From contig NZ_JACLCP010000003.1 in the NCBI RefSeq assembly GCF_014243395.1, positions 62,001-126,000 of the forward strand: 64,000 nucleotides of DNA. Reading direction: 5' to 3'. The position numbers were made by a program, and so were the translations under genes. This document shows, in pieces, positions 9,115 through 17,798 of the stretch; within the stretch, counting starts at the first letter, position 1; the number at the start of each line of letters is the position of its first letter. Below the pieces are notes generated by a model. The model worked only from the letters and a program-made list of their open reading frames with translations. It ran no database searches and was not told the DNA's origin. This DNA comes from Winogradskyella flava (GTDB lineage: Bacteria > Bacteroidota > Bacteroidia > Flavobacteriales > Flavobacteriaceae).

Positions 9115-9783
9115 ATGATTATTAAGTCAAGATACTTTTTCCTAACAATAGTATTGACTGTTTTTAGCCTAAGTGCTTTATATGCTCAAGATATCAAGAG
9201 TGCAGAGAAGAATAAAAAGCTATATAGTAGGCTAGCTTTTTTTGAGCTACGTGGAACAAATGCCATTGATGCTGCTATAGGTTCTTCAATAACAAATGGA
9301 GATTTAGCTGAATCTGAATTTGAAGCGTATTTCAGAATAGGTTATAAACGTCACATCACGAGCCATTTGAATTTAAACTTCACCTACAACAAGTATAGTG
9401 TAGTCTTTAAGGATGTTTATAGTGAAGGGTTTATGTCGTTTGATATGAATCTAGAATTGCTCATTTCTCCTTATAAACGTTTTACGCCATATCTGTTTGC
9501 AGGAGGAGGCTATAATGCAGCTAATTATTTTGAGAATACTTCTACAAAAGTTCAGGGAGGTCTGGGATTCGAATGTATAGTTACTGAAGGCTTTGGTATA
9601 AAGCTTTTTGGAGAGTACAACTATTTTTTTTCGGATGAATTGGATGGTCTAATTGCTGGTGAGAGTGATGATGCCGTTTGGAGAATGGGTTTAGGCATCA
9701 ATTTGTATTTTGGAGGCAGTAAGAAAAGGGAAAAGAGGTTGAAAGAGATCGAAACCGTAATTAATAATAATTTAATTAATTAA
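9115..9783 (+). CDS. Outer-membrane beta-barrel protein, unnamed family
   Basis: 222 residues with a cleavable signal peptide (MIIKSRYFFLTIVLTVFSLSALYAQ). The rest alternates polar and aromatic residues in short strands (YFRIGYKRHITSHLNLNF, YLFAGGGYNAANYF, GLGINLYFGG), the pattern of an eight-stranded OmpW/OmpA-like barrel. The C-terminus continues with a basic helix (KKREKRLKEIETV), so it does not end in the usual terminal aromatic strand. The spacing to purM is 45 bp and that gene has its own -7 box, so it is probably monocistronic. Function unknown; likely a structural or small-solute pore protein of the outer membrane. Confidence 0.7.
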   Translation: MIIKSRYFFLTIVLTVFSLSALYAQDIKSAEKNKKLYSRLAFFELRGTNAIDAAIGSSITNGDLAESEFEAYFRIGYKRHITSHLNLNFTYNKYSVVFKDVYSEGFMSFDMNLELLISPYKRFTPYLFAGGGYNAANYFENTSTKVQGGLGFECIVTEGFGIKLFGEYNYFFSDELDGLIAGESDDAVWRMGLGINLYFGGSKKREKRLKEIETVINNNLIN

Positions 9784-9797
9784 TCCAATTCTATTCT

Positions 9798-9805
9798 TAC
9801 TTTTG
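9798..9805 (+). promoter_or_regulatory. -7 box of purM
   Basis: TACTTTTG, an exact match to TAnnTTTG, lies 23 bp before the purM ATG. No clear -33 TTTG is present at the standard distance. Confidence 0.4.
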
Positions 9806-9828
9806 TAAACCAATCTTAAAAGTCTTTA

Positions 9829-11007
9829 ATGAGCAATTCGGTTAGCAAAAGATACGCGCAGAGAGGTGTTTCGGCCTCAAAAGAAGATGTGCACAATGCC
9901 ATTAAAAATATTGACAAAGGCTTATTTCCTAAAGCATTCTGTAAAATAGTTCCTGATTATTTAACTAATGATGAGGATTATTGTTTGATCATGCATGCAG
10001 ATGGTGCAGGTACTAAGTCATCGTTAGCATATATGTATTGGAAAGAAACAGGTGATCTCTCCGTATGGAAAGGTATTGCACAAGATGCATTGATTATGAA
10101 TATTGATGATCTGTTATGTGTAGGAGCTACTGACAACATTATGCTGTCTTCTACAATCGGTAGAAATAAAAATCTAATTCCAGGGGAAGTTATTTCTGCA
10201 ATCATTAACGGTACTGAGGAATTGATAAAAGATCTCAAATCTTTTGGAGTCGCGATTCACTCTACCGGAGGAGAAACCGCCGATGTTGGTGATTTAGTTA
10301 GAACAATAATTGTTGATTCCACAGTTACTGCTCGCATGAAGCGCAGTGATGTAATTGATAACGCTAATATTTGTGATGGAGATGTTATTGTTGGGTTGGA
10401 GTCATTTGGCAAAGCATCTTACGAAACTGAATATAATGGTGGTATGGGAAGTAATGGATTGACCTCTGCCAGACATGACGTGTTTTCAAAATATTTGGCT
10501 AAAAAGTATCCAGAAAGTTTTGATTCGGCCGTACCTGAAGAATTAGTATATTCTGGGCAAACTAAACTTACGGATTCAATTGAAGATTCACCAATTGATG
10601 CTGGTAAATTAGTGTTATCACCCACAAGGACATATGCGCCAATTATAAAGTCTATTTTAAATAAATACAACAACGACTCAATTCATGGTATGGTACATTG
10701 CAGTGGAGGAGCGCAAACTAAGATTCTTCATTTTGTAGATAATCTTCATATTATAAAGGATAATATGTTCGAGATTCCTCCGTTATTCAAGCTCATTCAA
10801 AAGCAATCTAAAACCGATTGGAAAGAAATGTATCAAGTGTTTAATTGTGGTCATCGTATGGAATTATACGTTAAACCAGAAGTTGCAGAAGATATTATTG
10901 CTATTTCTAAATCCTTTAATGTCCATGCCAAAATCATTGGTAGAGTAGAGGCATCAGAGAATAAGCGACTTACAATTAAAAGCGATTTTGGTACGTTTTC
11001 CTATTAA
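9829..11007 (+). CDS. purM: Phosphoribosylformylglycinamidine cyclo-ligase (AIR synthetase)
   Basis: Fifth step of purine synthesis: ATP-dependent ring closure of FGAM to AIR. The 392 residues carry the PurM-type fold, with the nucleotide/phosphate motif MHADGAGTKSSLAYM, DALIMNIDDLLCVGA and the glycine-rich STGGETADVGDLVRTI. These correspond to the conserved DGVGTK, MxxND and GGExAxMP motifs. It is the longer Bacteroidetes variant, about 50 residues larger than the E. coli enzyme, so conserved positions are shifted. It is followed after 11 bp by a DUF3078 outer-membrane gene, possibly co-transcribed without a shared function. PurU at 22 kb supplies formate to the same pathway. Confidence 0.88.
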   Translation: MSNSVSKRYAQRGVSASKEDVHNAIKNIDKGLFPKAFCKIVPDYLTNDEDYCLIMHADGAGTKSSLAYMYWKETGDLSVWKGIAQDALIMNIDDLLCVGATDNIMLSSTIGRNKNLIPGEVISAIINGTEELIKDLKSFGVAIHSTGGETADVGDLVRTIIVDSTVTARMKRSDVIDNANICDGDVIVGLESFGKASYETEYNGGMGSNGLTSARHDVFSKYLAKKYPESFDSAVPEELVYSGQTKLTDSIEDSPIDAGKLVLSPTRTYAPIIKSILNKYNNDSIHGMVHCSGGAQTKILHFVDNLHIIKDNMFEIPPLFKLIQKQSKTDWKEMYQVFNCGHRMELYVKPEVAEDIIAISKSFNVHAKIIGRVEASENKRLTIKSDFGTFSY

Positions 11008-11018
11008 TTACGTAGCAT

Positions 11019-12023
11019 ATGCAGAATTATTCAAGATATAGTCTTGTAATATTCATTTTATTTTCATTTCAACTTTGTGCCCAGCCAGACTCCTTGTATT
11101 TTAAGGAAAAAGCTAAGGATGATATAAAACTTGGATGGCGAACAAAGAAAGAAGCTGGCTTAAATCTTAACCAGGTATCCTTTTCTAATTGGAATGCAGG
11201 TGGAACCAATTCAATAACAGGTATCGTTACTGGAAGTGCATCTGCTAAGTACAAGCAAGAAAACTTATTTTGGAATTCATTGCTGAGTCTGCGTTATGGG
11301 CTCAATAAACAGGAGGATAAGCCTTTGTTTAAGACTGAAGATGTTATCGAGGTAATTTCTAACGTTGGACTTGAGGAAAGCCCTGAGAGTAATTGGTTTT
11401 ATTCGGCGAGATTTAGTTTCAATACGCAATTTGCTAACGGCTATAGAAATCCAGATGATAACAACCCTATTTCAAGATTTATGGCACCAGGTTATTTGTT
11501 TCTGGGAATTGGTATGGAATACGGTCGACACATTGATCGATTTTCAGTTTACGCCTCTCCATTCACGCTTAAAAATACATTTGTCTTGGATGACGACTTA
11601 GCTAACCAAGGTGCATTTGGAGTAGATCCTGCTATCTATGATTTAGAAGGTAATATTATAAAAGAAGGAGAGAAAACAAGACAAGAGCTTGGGATTCTAT
11701 TGACTGGTCAGTTCGAGGATGAAATTTTCACAAACATCAAACTGAATACACGCTTACGACTATATACAGATTATTTGAACAGTTTTGGAAATGTTGATTT
11801 AGACTGGGAATTAAATCTTAATATGAAAGTCAACAAATACGTTCAAGCGACTATTGGCTCGCATTTAAGGTATGATAACGATATTAAGGCAGAAGCGGAT
11901 AAAAATGATATTACCAATGAAGAAATAGTTATAACAGGACCAAAATTACAATGGAAACAACTACTCGGTGTTGGTGTTATTGTGGATTTGGATAGTTTAA
12001 TTAGTCAGCGATCAACACTTTAA
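11019..12023 (+). CDS. DUF3078 family outer-membrane protein
   Basis: 334 residues with a signal peptide (cleavage near CAQPDS). The motif LNLNQVSFSNWNAGGTNSI and the following amphipathic beta-strands (WNSLLSLRYGLN, WFYSARFSFNTQF, YLFLGIGMEYG) are characteristic of DUF3078, a Bacteroidetes family of predicted outer-membrane barrels. The molecular role is not known. It begins 11 bp after purM and ends 5 bp before the end of the convergent ABC transporter gene, so transcripts from the two strands must overlap at their 3' ends. Confidence 0.85.
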   Translation: MQNYSRYSLVIFILFSFQLCAQPDSLYFKEKAKDDIKLGWRTKKEAGLNLNQVSFSNWNAGGTNSITGIVTGSASAKYKQENLFWNSLLSLRYGLNKQEDKPLFKTEDVIEVISNVGLEESPESNWFYSARFSFNTQFANGYRNPDDNNPISRFMAPGYLFLGIGMEYGRHIDRFSVYASPFTLKNTFVLDDDLANQGAFGVDPAIYDLEGNIIKEGEKTRQELGILLTGQFEDEIFTNIKLNTRLRLYTDYLNSFGNVDLDWELNLNMKVNKYVQATIGSHLRYDNDIKAEADKNDITNEEIVITGPKLQWKQLLGVGVIVDLDSLISQRSTL

Positions 12024-12028
12024 GGGTT

Positions 12029-12688
12029 CTAAAGCTGTCCTTCACTTATATAGTTGTAATCCTCAAGTTCTGTAAGTTTATCAATCTTTTTGGTAGTACC
12101 GTTTTGCAATAGATAAATATCGTCAGAACTATCAATGATATGACTATACATATGGTCAGAAATTATAATGGCCTTCTGTTTCTTTTCTTCAGAAATAAGC
12201 TGCTTAATATATTCAATATGAATTGGGGCTAAATGGGAAAATGGTTCATCAAGGATTACAATATCACTTTTTGTTTTTAGAATTACATAAGTTTCGATTA
12301 AACGTCTTTCTCCACCTGACAGTGTCCTAAACTTTGAAACTTTATATTTAGAAAGGGCTTCAAACTTTTCTGTAAATTCATCCCAGTTTAAATTATAGAT
12401 ACTAAAAATAAAAGATAGCTTCATACCATTTGGAATAAAATTATATTGAGGTAGGTATTTTACGTAGCCCGTTTTGTAAAGCGGTTTCAGAATCGGCTTG
12501 TGGTCTATCCTAATTAGTTTATACTTTGGTTTTAAATTTCCAAAAGCGATATTGAGCAAGCTGCTTTTACCACAACCATTTCTTCCTAAAATTGCTGTTA
12601 CTTTACCAGTTTCAGCTTTTAGGTAAATGCCGTTTAAAATACGCATGGTTTTAAAGTATAATTCTACATTGTCCAGTTCAAATTTCAA
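12029..12688 (-). CDS. ABC transporter ATP-binding protein of a mini-operon
   Basis: 219-residue stand-alone nucleotide-binding domain: Walker A GRNGCGKS (35-42), Q-loop Gln near 81, signature LSGGE (123-127), Walker B IVILDEP (about 143-149), followed by a His-switch region (IIISDH). The start is TTG at 12688; the first in-frame ATG would remove conserved N-terminal strands, so TTG is supported. It is the last gene of a three-gene operon behind two paralogous 95-96 aa membrane proteins (11 bp spacing). Probably energises a complex with those small proteins as membrane partners. Substrate unknown; no conventional permease is adjacent. Confidence 0.85.
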   Translation of the reverse strand: MKFELDNVELYFKTMRILNGIYLKAETGKVTAILGRNGCGKSSLLNIAFGNLKPKYKLIRIDHKPILKPLYKTGYVKYLPQYNFIPNGMKLSFIFSIYNLNWDEFTEKFEALSKYKVSKFRTLSGGERRLIETYVILKTKSDIVILDEPFSHLAPIHIEYIKQLISEEKKQKAIIISDHMYSHIIDSSDDIYLLQNGTTKKIDKLTELEDYNYISEGQL

Positions 12689-12699
12689 GCTTAAATGGT

Positions 12700-12987
12700 T
12701 TACAATAAATTATTAAATAAAAAAATAAATATGACGGTCAAAATGCTATCGAAAATGAATGCAAATGAGAATAATAATAATGGAGATATTCCGAGATTTT
12801 TATAAAAGGTTAGTTTTTGTTTTTGAGATGTTTCAGTAATAAAATACCATGCAAGTACAGTTAGAAACAATTTAGTGACTAATGCGGCGGCATAGTTCGG
12901 GTTAACTGCTATAATAAGACTATTAACAATTAAAGACGAGGCAATGAATAATTTATAGAAATTAAATAGAACTAAAAGACGATTCAT
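12700..12987 (-). CDS. Small membrane protein, tandem paralog B
   Basis: 95 residues with about three hydrophobic segments (FIASSLIVNSLIIAV, LVTKLFLTVLAWYFI, LLLFSFAFIFDSILTVIFIFLF). It aligns along its whole length with the upstream 96-aa protein: NFYK / NYYK, INP/VNP, A.(C/V)TKLFL, a polar central stretch then (K/R)xxYYxxxGxS, and a final FI(L/F)DSI.T segment. The pair is followed by an ABC ATPase gene, suggesting the two proteins are half-size membrane subunits. No named family recognised. Spacing to the previous gene is 18 bp. Confidence 0.7.
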   Translation of the reverse strand: MNRLLVLFNFYKLFIASSLIVNSLIIAVNPNYAAALVTKLFLTVLAWYFITETSQKQKLTFYKNLGISPLLLFSFAFIFDSILTVIFIFLFNNLL

Positions 12988-13005
12988 ATCAGAAAAATAA
13001 GGCTT

Positions 13006-13296
13006 TTAAATGAAACCTTTTATCACAGCAATAAAAGAGCAAGTAAAAATGCTGTCTAAAATAAAGATGATAATGATAAATTTGGTGTTGCTTACGCCTC
13101 GAATACGGTAATAATTTAATCGTCGTCTTAATTTTCTATCGCTAATCATTATCCATAATAGAAACACCAAAAATAATTTTGTGCATAGCGCCAAAATCAA
13201 TTCAGGATTGATAACCGTAATTGCTATGGTAACTAAAAACGACCATAAAGCAAGCGGTTTATAATAGTTTAGTATAGAGACAAATTGCCTTAGCAT
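13006..13296 (-). CDS. Small membrane protein, tandem paralog A
   Basis: 96 residues, first gene of the operon with paralog B and the ABC ATPase. Hydrophobic segments at about 15-32, 35-52 and 72-92 surround a basic cytoplasmic-looking loop (SDRKLRRRLNYYRIRGVSNT). Shared motifs with paralog B indicate a tandem duplication: TKLFLVFLLW, a YYRIRGVS-like loop and the Asp-Ser in IFILDSIFT. No known family assigned. Inferred: one of two non-identical membrane partners of the ATPase. Confidence 0.7.
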   Translation of the reverse strand: MLRQFVSILNYYKPLALWSFLVTIAITVINPELILALCTKLFLVFLLWIMISDRKLRRRLNYYRIRGVSNTKFIIIIFILDSIFTCSFIAVIKGFI

Positions 13297-13378
13297 ATAA
13301 ATTACAACGCACAGATAGCTAAATTTATTTTCTAGGCCCTATCAATTGTTTTCAAATTTCTTAATTCATTAAAAATTG

Positions 13379-13386
13379 TACATTTG
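13379..13386 (+). promoter_or_regulatory. -7 box upstream of the membrane protein gene at 13474
   Basis: TACATTTG, an exact TAnnTTTG match, with a weak upstream TTTC at 13357-13360 (spacer 18). The predicted leader of about 80 nt contains a 19-codon ORF (13406-13465) that ends 8 nt before the next ATG. Confidence 0.45.
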
Positions 13387-13473
13387 TATTGCAATATTTT
13401 AAAAAATGTTCGAGACAACAAATTTTTTTGAGTCAGCTCTTAATGAGATTAAAATAACTAATTAAGAAGCTAT

Positions 13474-14199
13474 ATGCCCATTTTACTCGACAAGAAAAAA
13501 CTCTTTAGAACTTCCAATTTTATTATACTACTTAGCATACTAATTTGTGCTAATCTCATTGTTTCATCTTATGTGAATATGGAACAGCTTCGTATTCCAA
13601 GAATCATGACAACGGTTATTCTTTTTCTATGGTTTCTTAATTTAGAACTAGAAAGAAGAACCTTATCAATAATGGCTTTCTCCTTAGTGTTGATTGCAGA
13701 TATTGCATTGGTGGGCTACGAAAATAAATGGTTTTGTTTCTTAAGGTTTATAACGTTCATCGTTATTAATTCTCTACTTATTGCTCATATTTTTAAACCG
13801 AAGTTTTTGAAGAATGTAAAAGCCATCCCATTAACTATGATTTTGGTTCTTTTTGTATCTTGTCTACTCATGATAAAATATCTATCTGAGTTTATAGATT
13901 TTAGTGTTTTTGGTATGGCTCATGAGGTATTGTATTACATATATGCCGTGACGACATTGCTCCTAGTTCTATCTACGGTCTTACATAGTTTAAACGACTA
14001 CTCAAAAAAAATTGATATTTTTCTATCTGCCGTAGTGTCGTTTTTAATTTCAGATTTGCTACTTATCATTGGCTATTATTCTGATTCTTATTTGGCTATA
14101 CAGGTTGAGCGTGTTTTCCATATAGCTGCCATAGGTCTTATTATCTATTATGTGATCTTATTTAACAGAGATATTAAAGGGTCTAAGGAATTTATTTAG
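13474..14199 (+). CDS. Polytopic membrane protein, possibly YhhN-like
   Basis: 241 residues with about seven to eight predicted membrane helices filling most of the sequence. The arrangement of short helices and scattered polar residues (PRIMTTVILFLWFLNL, FSLVLIADIALVGYENKW, FLISDLLLIIGYYSDSYL, HIAAIGLIIYYVILF) is reminiscent of the YhhN/TMEM86 lysoplasmalogenase family, but I see no decisive motif, so the assignment is weak. It lies alone between the divergent TM-TM-ABC operon and prfA. A 19-codon ORF in its leader may couple translation. Confidence 0.55.
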   Translation: MPILLDKKKLFRTSNFIILLSILICANLIVSSYVNMEQLRIPRIMTTVILFLWFLNLELERRTLSIMAFSLVLIADIALVGYENKWFCFLRFITFIVINSLLIAHIFKPKFLKNVKAIPLTMILVLFVSCLLMIKYLSEFIDFSVFGMAHEVLYYIYAVTTLLLVLSTVLHSLNDYSKKIDIFLSAVVSFLISDLLLIIGYYSDSYLAIQVERVFHIAAIGLIIYYVILFNRDIKGSKEFI

Positions 14200-14332
14200 A
14201 CAAACAATTTTCTTTAATTTTCGCCGGAATGCAATTTGATTTTTTGAAATTTATAACATAAAATGATCAATGACCAATGATCAGTAAAATCCATAAAAAA
14301 TCGTACTTTTGAAATTCAATTTTTGAAGATAG

Positions 14333-15409
14333 ATGTTAGAGAAAATACAGATTGTAAAACAACGGTTTGATGAGGTCAATGACCTTATCATTCAACCAGA
14401 TATCATATCAGATCAGCAGCGTTATACAAAGCTGATGAAAGAATACAAGGATCTTAAATTAATTGTAGATAAAGGCAATGTTTATAAGGAGGCTTTAGAA
14501 AATATCGCTGAGGCTGAAGAAATTATTGCAGATGGCTCTGATGAAGAAATGGTAGAGATGGCAAAAATGCAACTCGAAGAAGCTAAAGAGACCATCACTA
14601 AACTTGAAGAAGAGATCAGATTTTTGTTAATTCCTAAGGATCCCGACGATGCCAAAAACGTTGTAGTTGAGGTTAGAGCAGGGACAGGTGGTGACGAGGC
14701 TAGTATTTTTGCAGGAGATTTATTTAGAATGTATTCTAAATACTGTAGTGATAAAGGCTGGAAAGTTGACGTTGTGAGTCAAAGTGATGGAACGTCAGGT
14801 GGGTTTAAAGAAATAATTTTTGAGGTATCTGGTGAAGATGTGTATGGTACTTTAAAATTTGAAGCTGGTGTGCATCGTGTACAACGTGTACCACAAACCG
14901 AAACACAAGGTCGCGTGCATACAAGTGCGGCAACAGTTATGGTTTTGCCAGAGGCAGAAGAAATTGATTTTGAACTTGACATGACAGAAGTACGTATTGA
15001 GCGCACCACATCAACAGGTCCAGGAGGTCAGTCTGTGAATACAACCTATTCGGCAATTAAGCTACATCATGAACCAACAGGCATGATTGTAAGTTGTCAA
15101 GACCAGAAGTCATCGCATAAGAATTTAGAGAAAGCGTTAAAAGTCTTACGTTCTCGTTTGTACGAAAAAGAACTCGAAAAACAGCGTGAGGCTGACTCTG
15201 CAAAGCGCAAAAGCATGGTGAGTTCTGGTGATAGAAGTGCTAAAATTAGAACTTATAATTATGCGCAGGGACGAGTTACAGATCATAGAATAGGCTTAAC
15301 ACTTTACGATTTACAAAATATCATCAATGGTGATATTCAAAAAATAATTAATGAATTAATGTTAGCCGAAAATACTGAGTTATTGAAAGCTAGTGATGAT
15401 GTAATATAA
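14333..15409 (+). CDS. prfA: Peptide chain release factor 1
   Basis: Recognises UAA and UAG in the ribosomal A site and triggers peptide release. The 358 residues match the usual length. The catalytic GGQ motif is in [18 protein letters not shown], with the flanking [26 protein letters not shown] segment. The C-terminal [15 protein letters not shown]-like region is also typical ([18 protein letters not shown]). An ATG at 14333 is preceded by a -7-like TACTTTTG. A terminator follows directly, although pyrF begins only 34 bp after the stop. Confidence 0.96.
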   Translation: MLEKIQIVKQRFDEVNDLIIQPDIISDQQRYTKLMKEYKDLKLIVDKGNVYKEALENIAEAEEIIADGSDEEMVEMAKMQLEEAKETITKLEEEIRFLLIPKDPDDAKNVVVEVRAGTGGDEASIFAGDLFRMYSKYCSDKGWKVDVVSQSDGTSGGFKEIIFEVSGEDVYGTLKFEAGVHRVQRVPQTETQGRVHTSAATVMVLPEAEEIDFELDMTEVRIERTTSTGPGGQSVNTTYSAIKLHHEPTGMIVSCQDQKSSHKNLEKALKVLRSRLYEKELEKQREADSAKRKSMVSSGDRSAKIRTYNYAQGRVTDHRIGLTLYDLQNIINGDIQKIINELMLAENTELLKASDDVI

Positions 15410-15414
15410 TTATG

Positions 15415-15438
15415 AGCCTCAATTAGTGAGGCTTTTTT
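15415..15438 (+). terminator. Terminator or attenuator hairpin abutting pyrF
   Basis: AGCCTCA / TGAGGCT stem with a 5-base loop and six T residues ending at 15438, only 5 bp before the pyrF ATG at 15444. It is well formed for termination after prfA, yet no promoter can fit between it and pyrF. pyrF must therefore depend on readthrough, or on a promoter inside prfA. Confidence 0.7.
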
Positions 15439-15443
15439 ATGAT

Positions 15444-16268
15444 ATGACAACTACCCATCTTATTGAGCAAATCCATAAAAAACAATCTTTCCTCTGTATA
15501 GGACTAGATGTGGATTTAAATAAAATTCCAAAGCACTTATTAAACGAAGAGGATCCAATCTTTGCTTTTAATAAGGCAATTATCGATGCCACTCATCATT
15601 TGTGTGTTGCCTATAAACCTAATACAGCATTTTACGAAGCTTATGGGATTAGAGGCTGGAAAGCTTTAGAAAAAACCATTAATTATCTTAACGAAAATAA
15701 TCCTGAAATTTACACTATTGCTGATGCCAAACGTGGTGATATTGATAATACAAGTACCATGTATGCCAAAGCATTTTTTGAAGACTTAGGGTTCGATAGC
15801 GTTACCGTTGCACCGTACATGGGTAAAGATTCAGTAGAACCTTTCTTAGCTTTCGAAGATAAGCATACCATTCTTTTGGCACTGACCTCAAACCAAGGCG
15901 CGTTTGACTTTCAAACTAAAACAGTGAATGGTGTAGAATTGTATAAACAAGTTTTAGAAACCTCTAAATCCTGGCGAAACTCTGAAAACTTAATGTATGT
16001 TGTTGGAGCGACTAAAGCTGAGTATTTTGCTGATATTCGTAAAATTATTCCTGACAGCTTTCTTTTAGTTCCAGGTGTTGGTGCTCAAGGTGGTAATCTG
16101 CAAGAGGTCTGTAAATTTGGAATGAATGATTCTATAGGCTTATTGATTAACTCCTCAAGAGGAATCATTTATGCCTCACAAGGAGACGATTTTACCCAAG
16201 CGGCAGCAAGCAAAGCAGAAGAATTACAGGTGCAGATGAAAGAGGAATTGCAACGTTATTCTTCTTAA
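15444..16268 (+). CDS. pyrF: Orotidine 5'-phosphate decarboxylase
   Basis: Last step of UMP synthesis: decarboxylation of OMP. The 274-residue protein belongs to the longer type 2 OMP decarboxylase group. The catalytic Lys/Asp cluster is visible in [13 protein letters not shown], with [16 protein letters not shown] and the phosphate-binding [12 protein letters not shown] start at the ATG at 15444 (MTTTHLIEQ); the longer frame would begin at a GTG inside the preceding hairpin. The stop codon overlaps the next gene's ATG (TAATG), indicating translational coupling. Confidence 0.94.
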   Translation: MTTTHLIEQIHKKQSFLCIGLDVDLNKIPKHLLNEEDPIFAFNKAIIDATHHLCVAYKPNTAFYEAYGIRGWKALEKTINYLNENNPEIYTIADAKRGDIDNTSTMYAKAFFEDLGFDSVTVAPYMGKDSVEPFLAFEDKHTILLALTSNQGAFDFQTKTVNGVELYKQVLETSKSWRNSENLMYVVGATKAEYFADIRKIIPDSFLLVPGVGAQGGNLQEVCKFGMNDSIGLLINSSRGIIYASQGDDFTQAAASKAEELQVQMKEELQRYSS

Positions 16269-17050
16269 TGTTATTATTAGACCAGCTAAAGCGCCAGCTT
16301 CATTTTGAAGACACACCAAAACGCATTATATCATTAGTACCATCCCAAACGGAACTGCTCGTGGATTTAGGTTTGGAAGCATCTATTGTGGGTGTTACGA
16401 AATTCTGTGTGCACCCAAAGCATCTTCGAAAATCTAAAGCCATAGTTGGTGGCACGAAGCAAATCAAAGTTGAAAAAATCAAGGCGCTCCAACCAGACAT
16501 CATTCTATGCAATAAAGAAGAGAATTCTAAGGAAATTATAGAGGAGTTGGAATTTATTACTCCAGTTCATATCAGTGATATTTATAATTTAGACGACTGT
16601 TATGAACTTATTAATATGTATGGTGCTTTGTTCCGAGTTGAAGATAAGGCTTCAGCTTTAATCGAAAATATTCAAAATGAGCACGCTGATTTTCAGCTGA
16701 AAATTAAGGATAAAAAGCATTTAAAAGTTGCCTATTTTATCTGGAAAAATCCTTGGATGATAGCAGCTTCGGAAACATTTATTGGCTGTATGCTCGAAGA
16801 AGCATGTTTTCAAAACGTTTTTGAAAACGCAAAGCGCTATCCAGAAATTGATTTGAATAATGAAAGATTAAAGCAAGCTGATATGATTTTTTTATCTAGC
16901 GAACCATATCCATTTAAAGAACGACATATTTCAGATCTAAAATTACAATTTCCTGAAAAGACGATTAAAATTGTAGATGGTGAGCTGTTTTCTTGGTATG
17001 GCAGTCGTTTACTAAAGTCTTTCGATTACTTTGAAAGTCTTTATACTTAA
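16268..17050 (+). CDS. Helical-backbone metal receptor / BtuF-like binding protein without signal peptide
   Basis: 260 residues. The core RIISLVPSQTELLVDLGLEASIVGVTKFCVHP ... VGGTKQIKVEKIKALQPDIILCN is the type III periplasmic binding fold of BtuF and siderophore-binding proteins, including the long connecting helix. The N-terminus ([19 protein letters not shown]) is polar after four residues and lacks a signal peptide or lipobox, so the protein appears cytoplasmic. It overlaps pyrF by one base (TAATG) and no ABC permease is nearby. Ligand unknown; a corrinoid, haem or metal chelate is possible. Secretion could be rescued only by a different start, for which I see no candidate. Confidence 0.8.
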   Translation: MLLLDQLKRQLHFEDTPKRIISLVPSQTELLVDLGLEASIVGVTKFCVHPKHLRKSKAIVGGTKQIKVEKIKALQPDIILCNKEENSKEIIEELEFITPVHISDIYNLDDCYELINMYGALFRVEDKASALIENIQNEHADFQLKIKDKKHLKVAYFIWKNPWMIAASETFIGCMLEEACFQNVFENAKRYPEIDLNNERLKQADMIFLSSEPYPFKERHISDLKLQFPEKTIKIVDGELFSWYGSRLLKSFDYFESLYT

Positions 17051-17059
17051 AGAAACTAA

Positions 17060-17090
17060 AAAGTCGATACCTAACTAAAATACCGACTTT
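17060..17090 (+). terminator. Weak hairpin after the metal-receptor gene
   Basis: AAAGTCG / CGACTTT with a 17-base loop. There is no T run beyond the stem, so termination is uncertain. Confidence 0.3.
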
Positions 17091-17217
17091 AATCTAACTA
17101 ACTGAACTAATCTTTTTTAAAGACTTGTCTAACTTTCTTTTGCATTACAAAAGTCGCAACTTTCTTAAGATTAAATGTTACGCTAATATTAGCATATAAT
17201 TAAATGTAGTTTAATAA

Positions 17218-17524
17218 CTTGAAATTAAAATATCAGGTTATACAGTTGCAAGCAATAATTTCTGCAACTATAAAGCCAAGCAATGGGAATAGATATGGGT
17301 TGATAACCAAGGTCAGGGCCTACATCTTAAAGGGAATAAAATCGATAATAAGATGATATTAAGAACTGAGGATGAGGCTAATTCCGATGGGAAAACTTTT
17401 TCATCGTGTCACATGGACACCTAACAAGGACGGAACAGTAAGGCAATTATGGGAAACCATTACAGATGGTACAGACATCACCATTGCTTTTGATGGTTTG
17501 TATAGAAGAAAAGATCAAGATTAG
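17218..17524 (+). pseudogene. Remnant of a secreted/lipocalin-like hypothetical protein gene
   Basis: A decayed reading frame is visible. Frame 1 from 17221 reads EIKISGYTVASNNFCNYKAK-QWE, hits TAG at 17290 where the following IWVDNQGQGLHLKGNK suggests an original Trp codon, and continues to SDGKTF at 17400. One extra T in the T run near 17397-17401 shifts the frame, and the other frame continues HRVTWTPNKDGTVRQLWETI to AFDGLYRRKDQD and TAG at 17522. This looks like the C-terminal two thirds of a flavobacterial protein with a VTWTP..DGTVRQLW core. The start and 5' part are missing. It has one nonsense and one frameshift lesion, and the rest of the 17.05-17.52 kb gap holds nothing else I can identify. 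Confidence 0.7.
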
Positions 17525-17718
17525 TTGGCCTGAAGTTTATTATCCCTAATTACAAACTTAAGTTTATTAATCTTATTAAGTACTTTGGTCGCTTTATATT
17601 CTGAGAAATCACTCAAGGCATGGTCGGTTTGTCTAAAGTTATAAGCGTCTTCAACCAGTTGCCTATATTTTTGCTTTAGTCTTGTCTTTTTTTCAAGCAA
17701 TCGATTCAGATTAGCCAT
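17521..17718 (-). CDS. Lacal_2735-like small coiled-coil protein
   Basis: 65 residues, mostly one charged helical hairpin (LNRLLEKKTRLKQKYRQLVEDAYNFRQ ... DFSEYKATKVLNKINKLKFVI). The pattern of a short basic helix, a linker of about ten residues and a second helix resembles the small Lacal_2735-type proteins found throughout Flavobacteriaceae, although the N-terminus is shorter than usual. Function unknown. Its 3' end touches the decayed gene on the opposite strand. Confidence 0.6.
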   Translation of the reverse strand: MANLNRLLEKKTRLKQKYRQLVEDAYNFRQTDHALSDFSEYKATKVLNKINKLKFVIRDNKLQAN

Positions 17719-17798
17719 TGCTAAAAGTTTGTCAATTAGACTATTAAGTTACTAAATAAATCAATACCAAATAACTTTTTTCCTAAAAAGCAAAGAAT

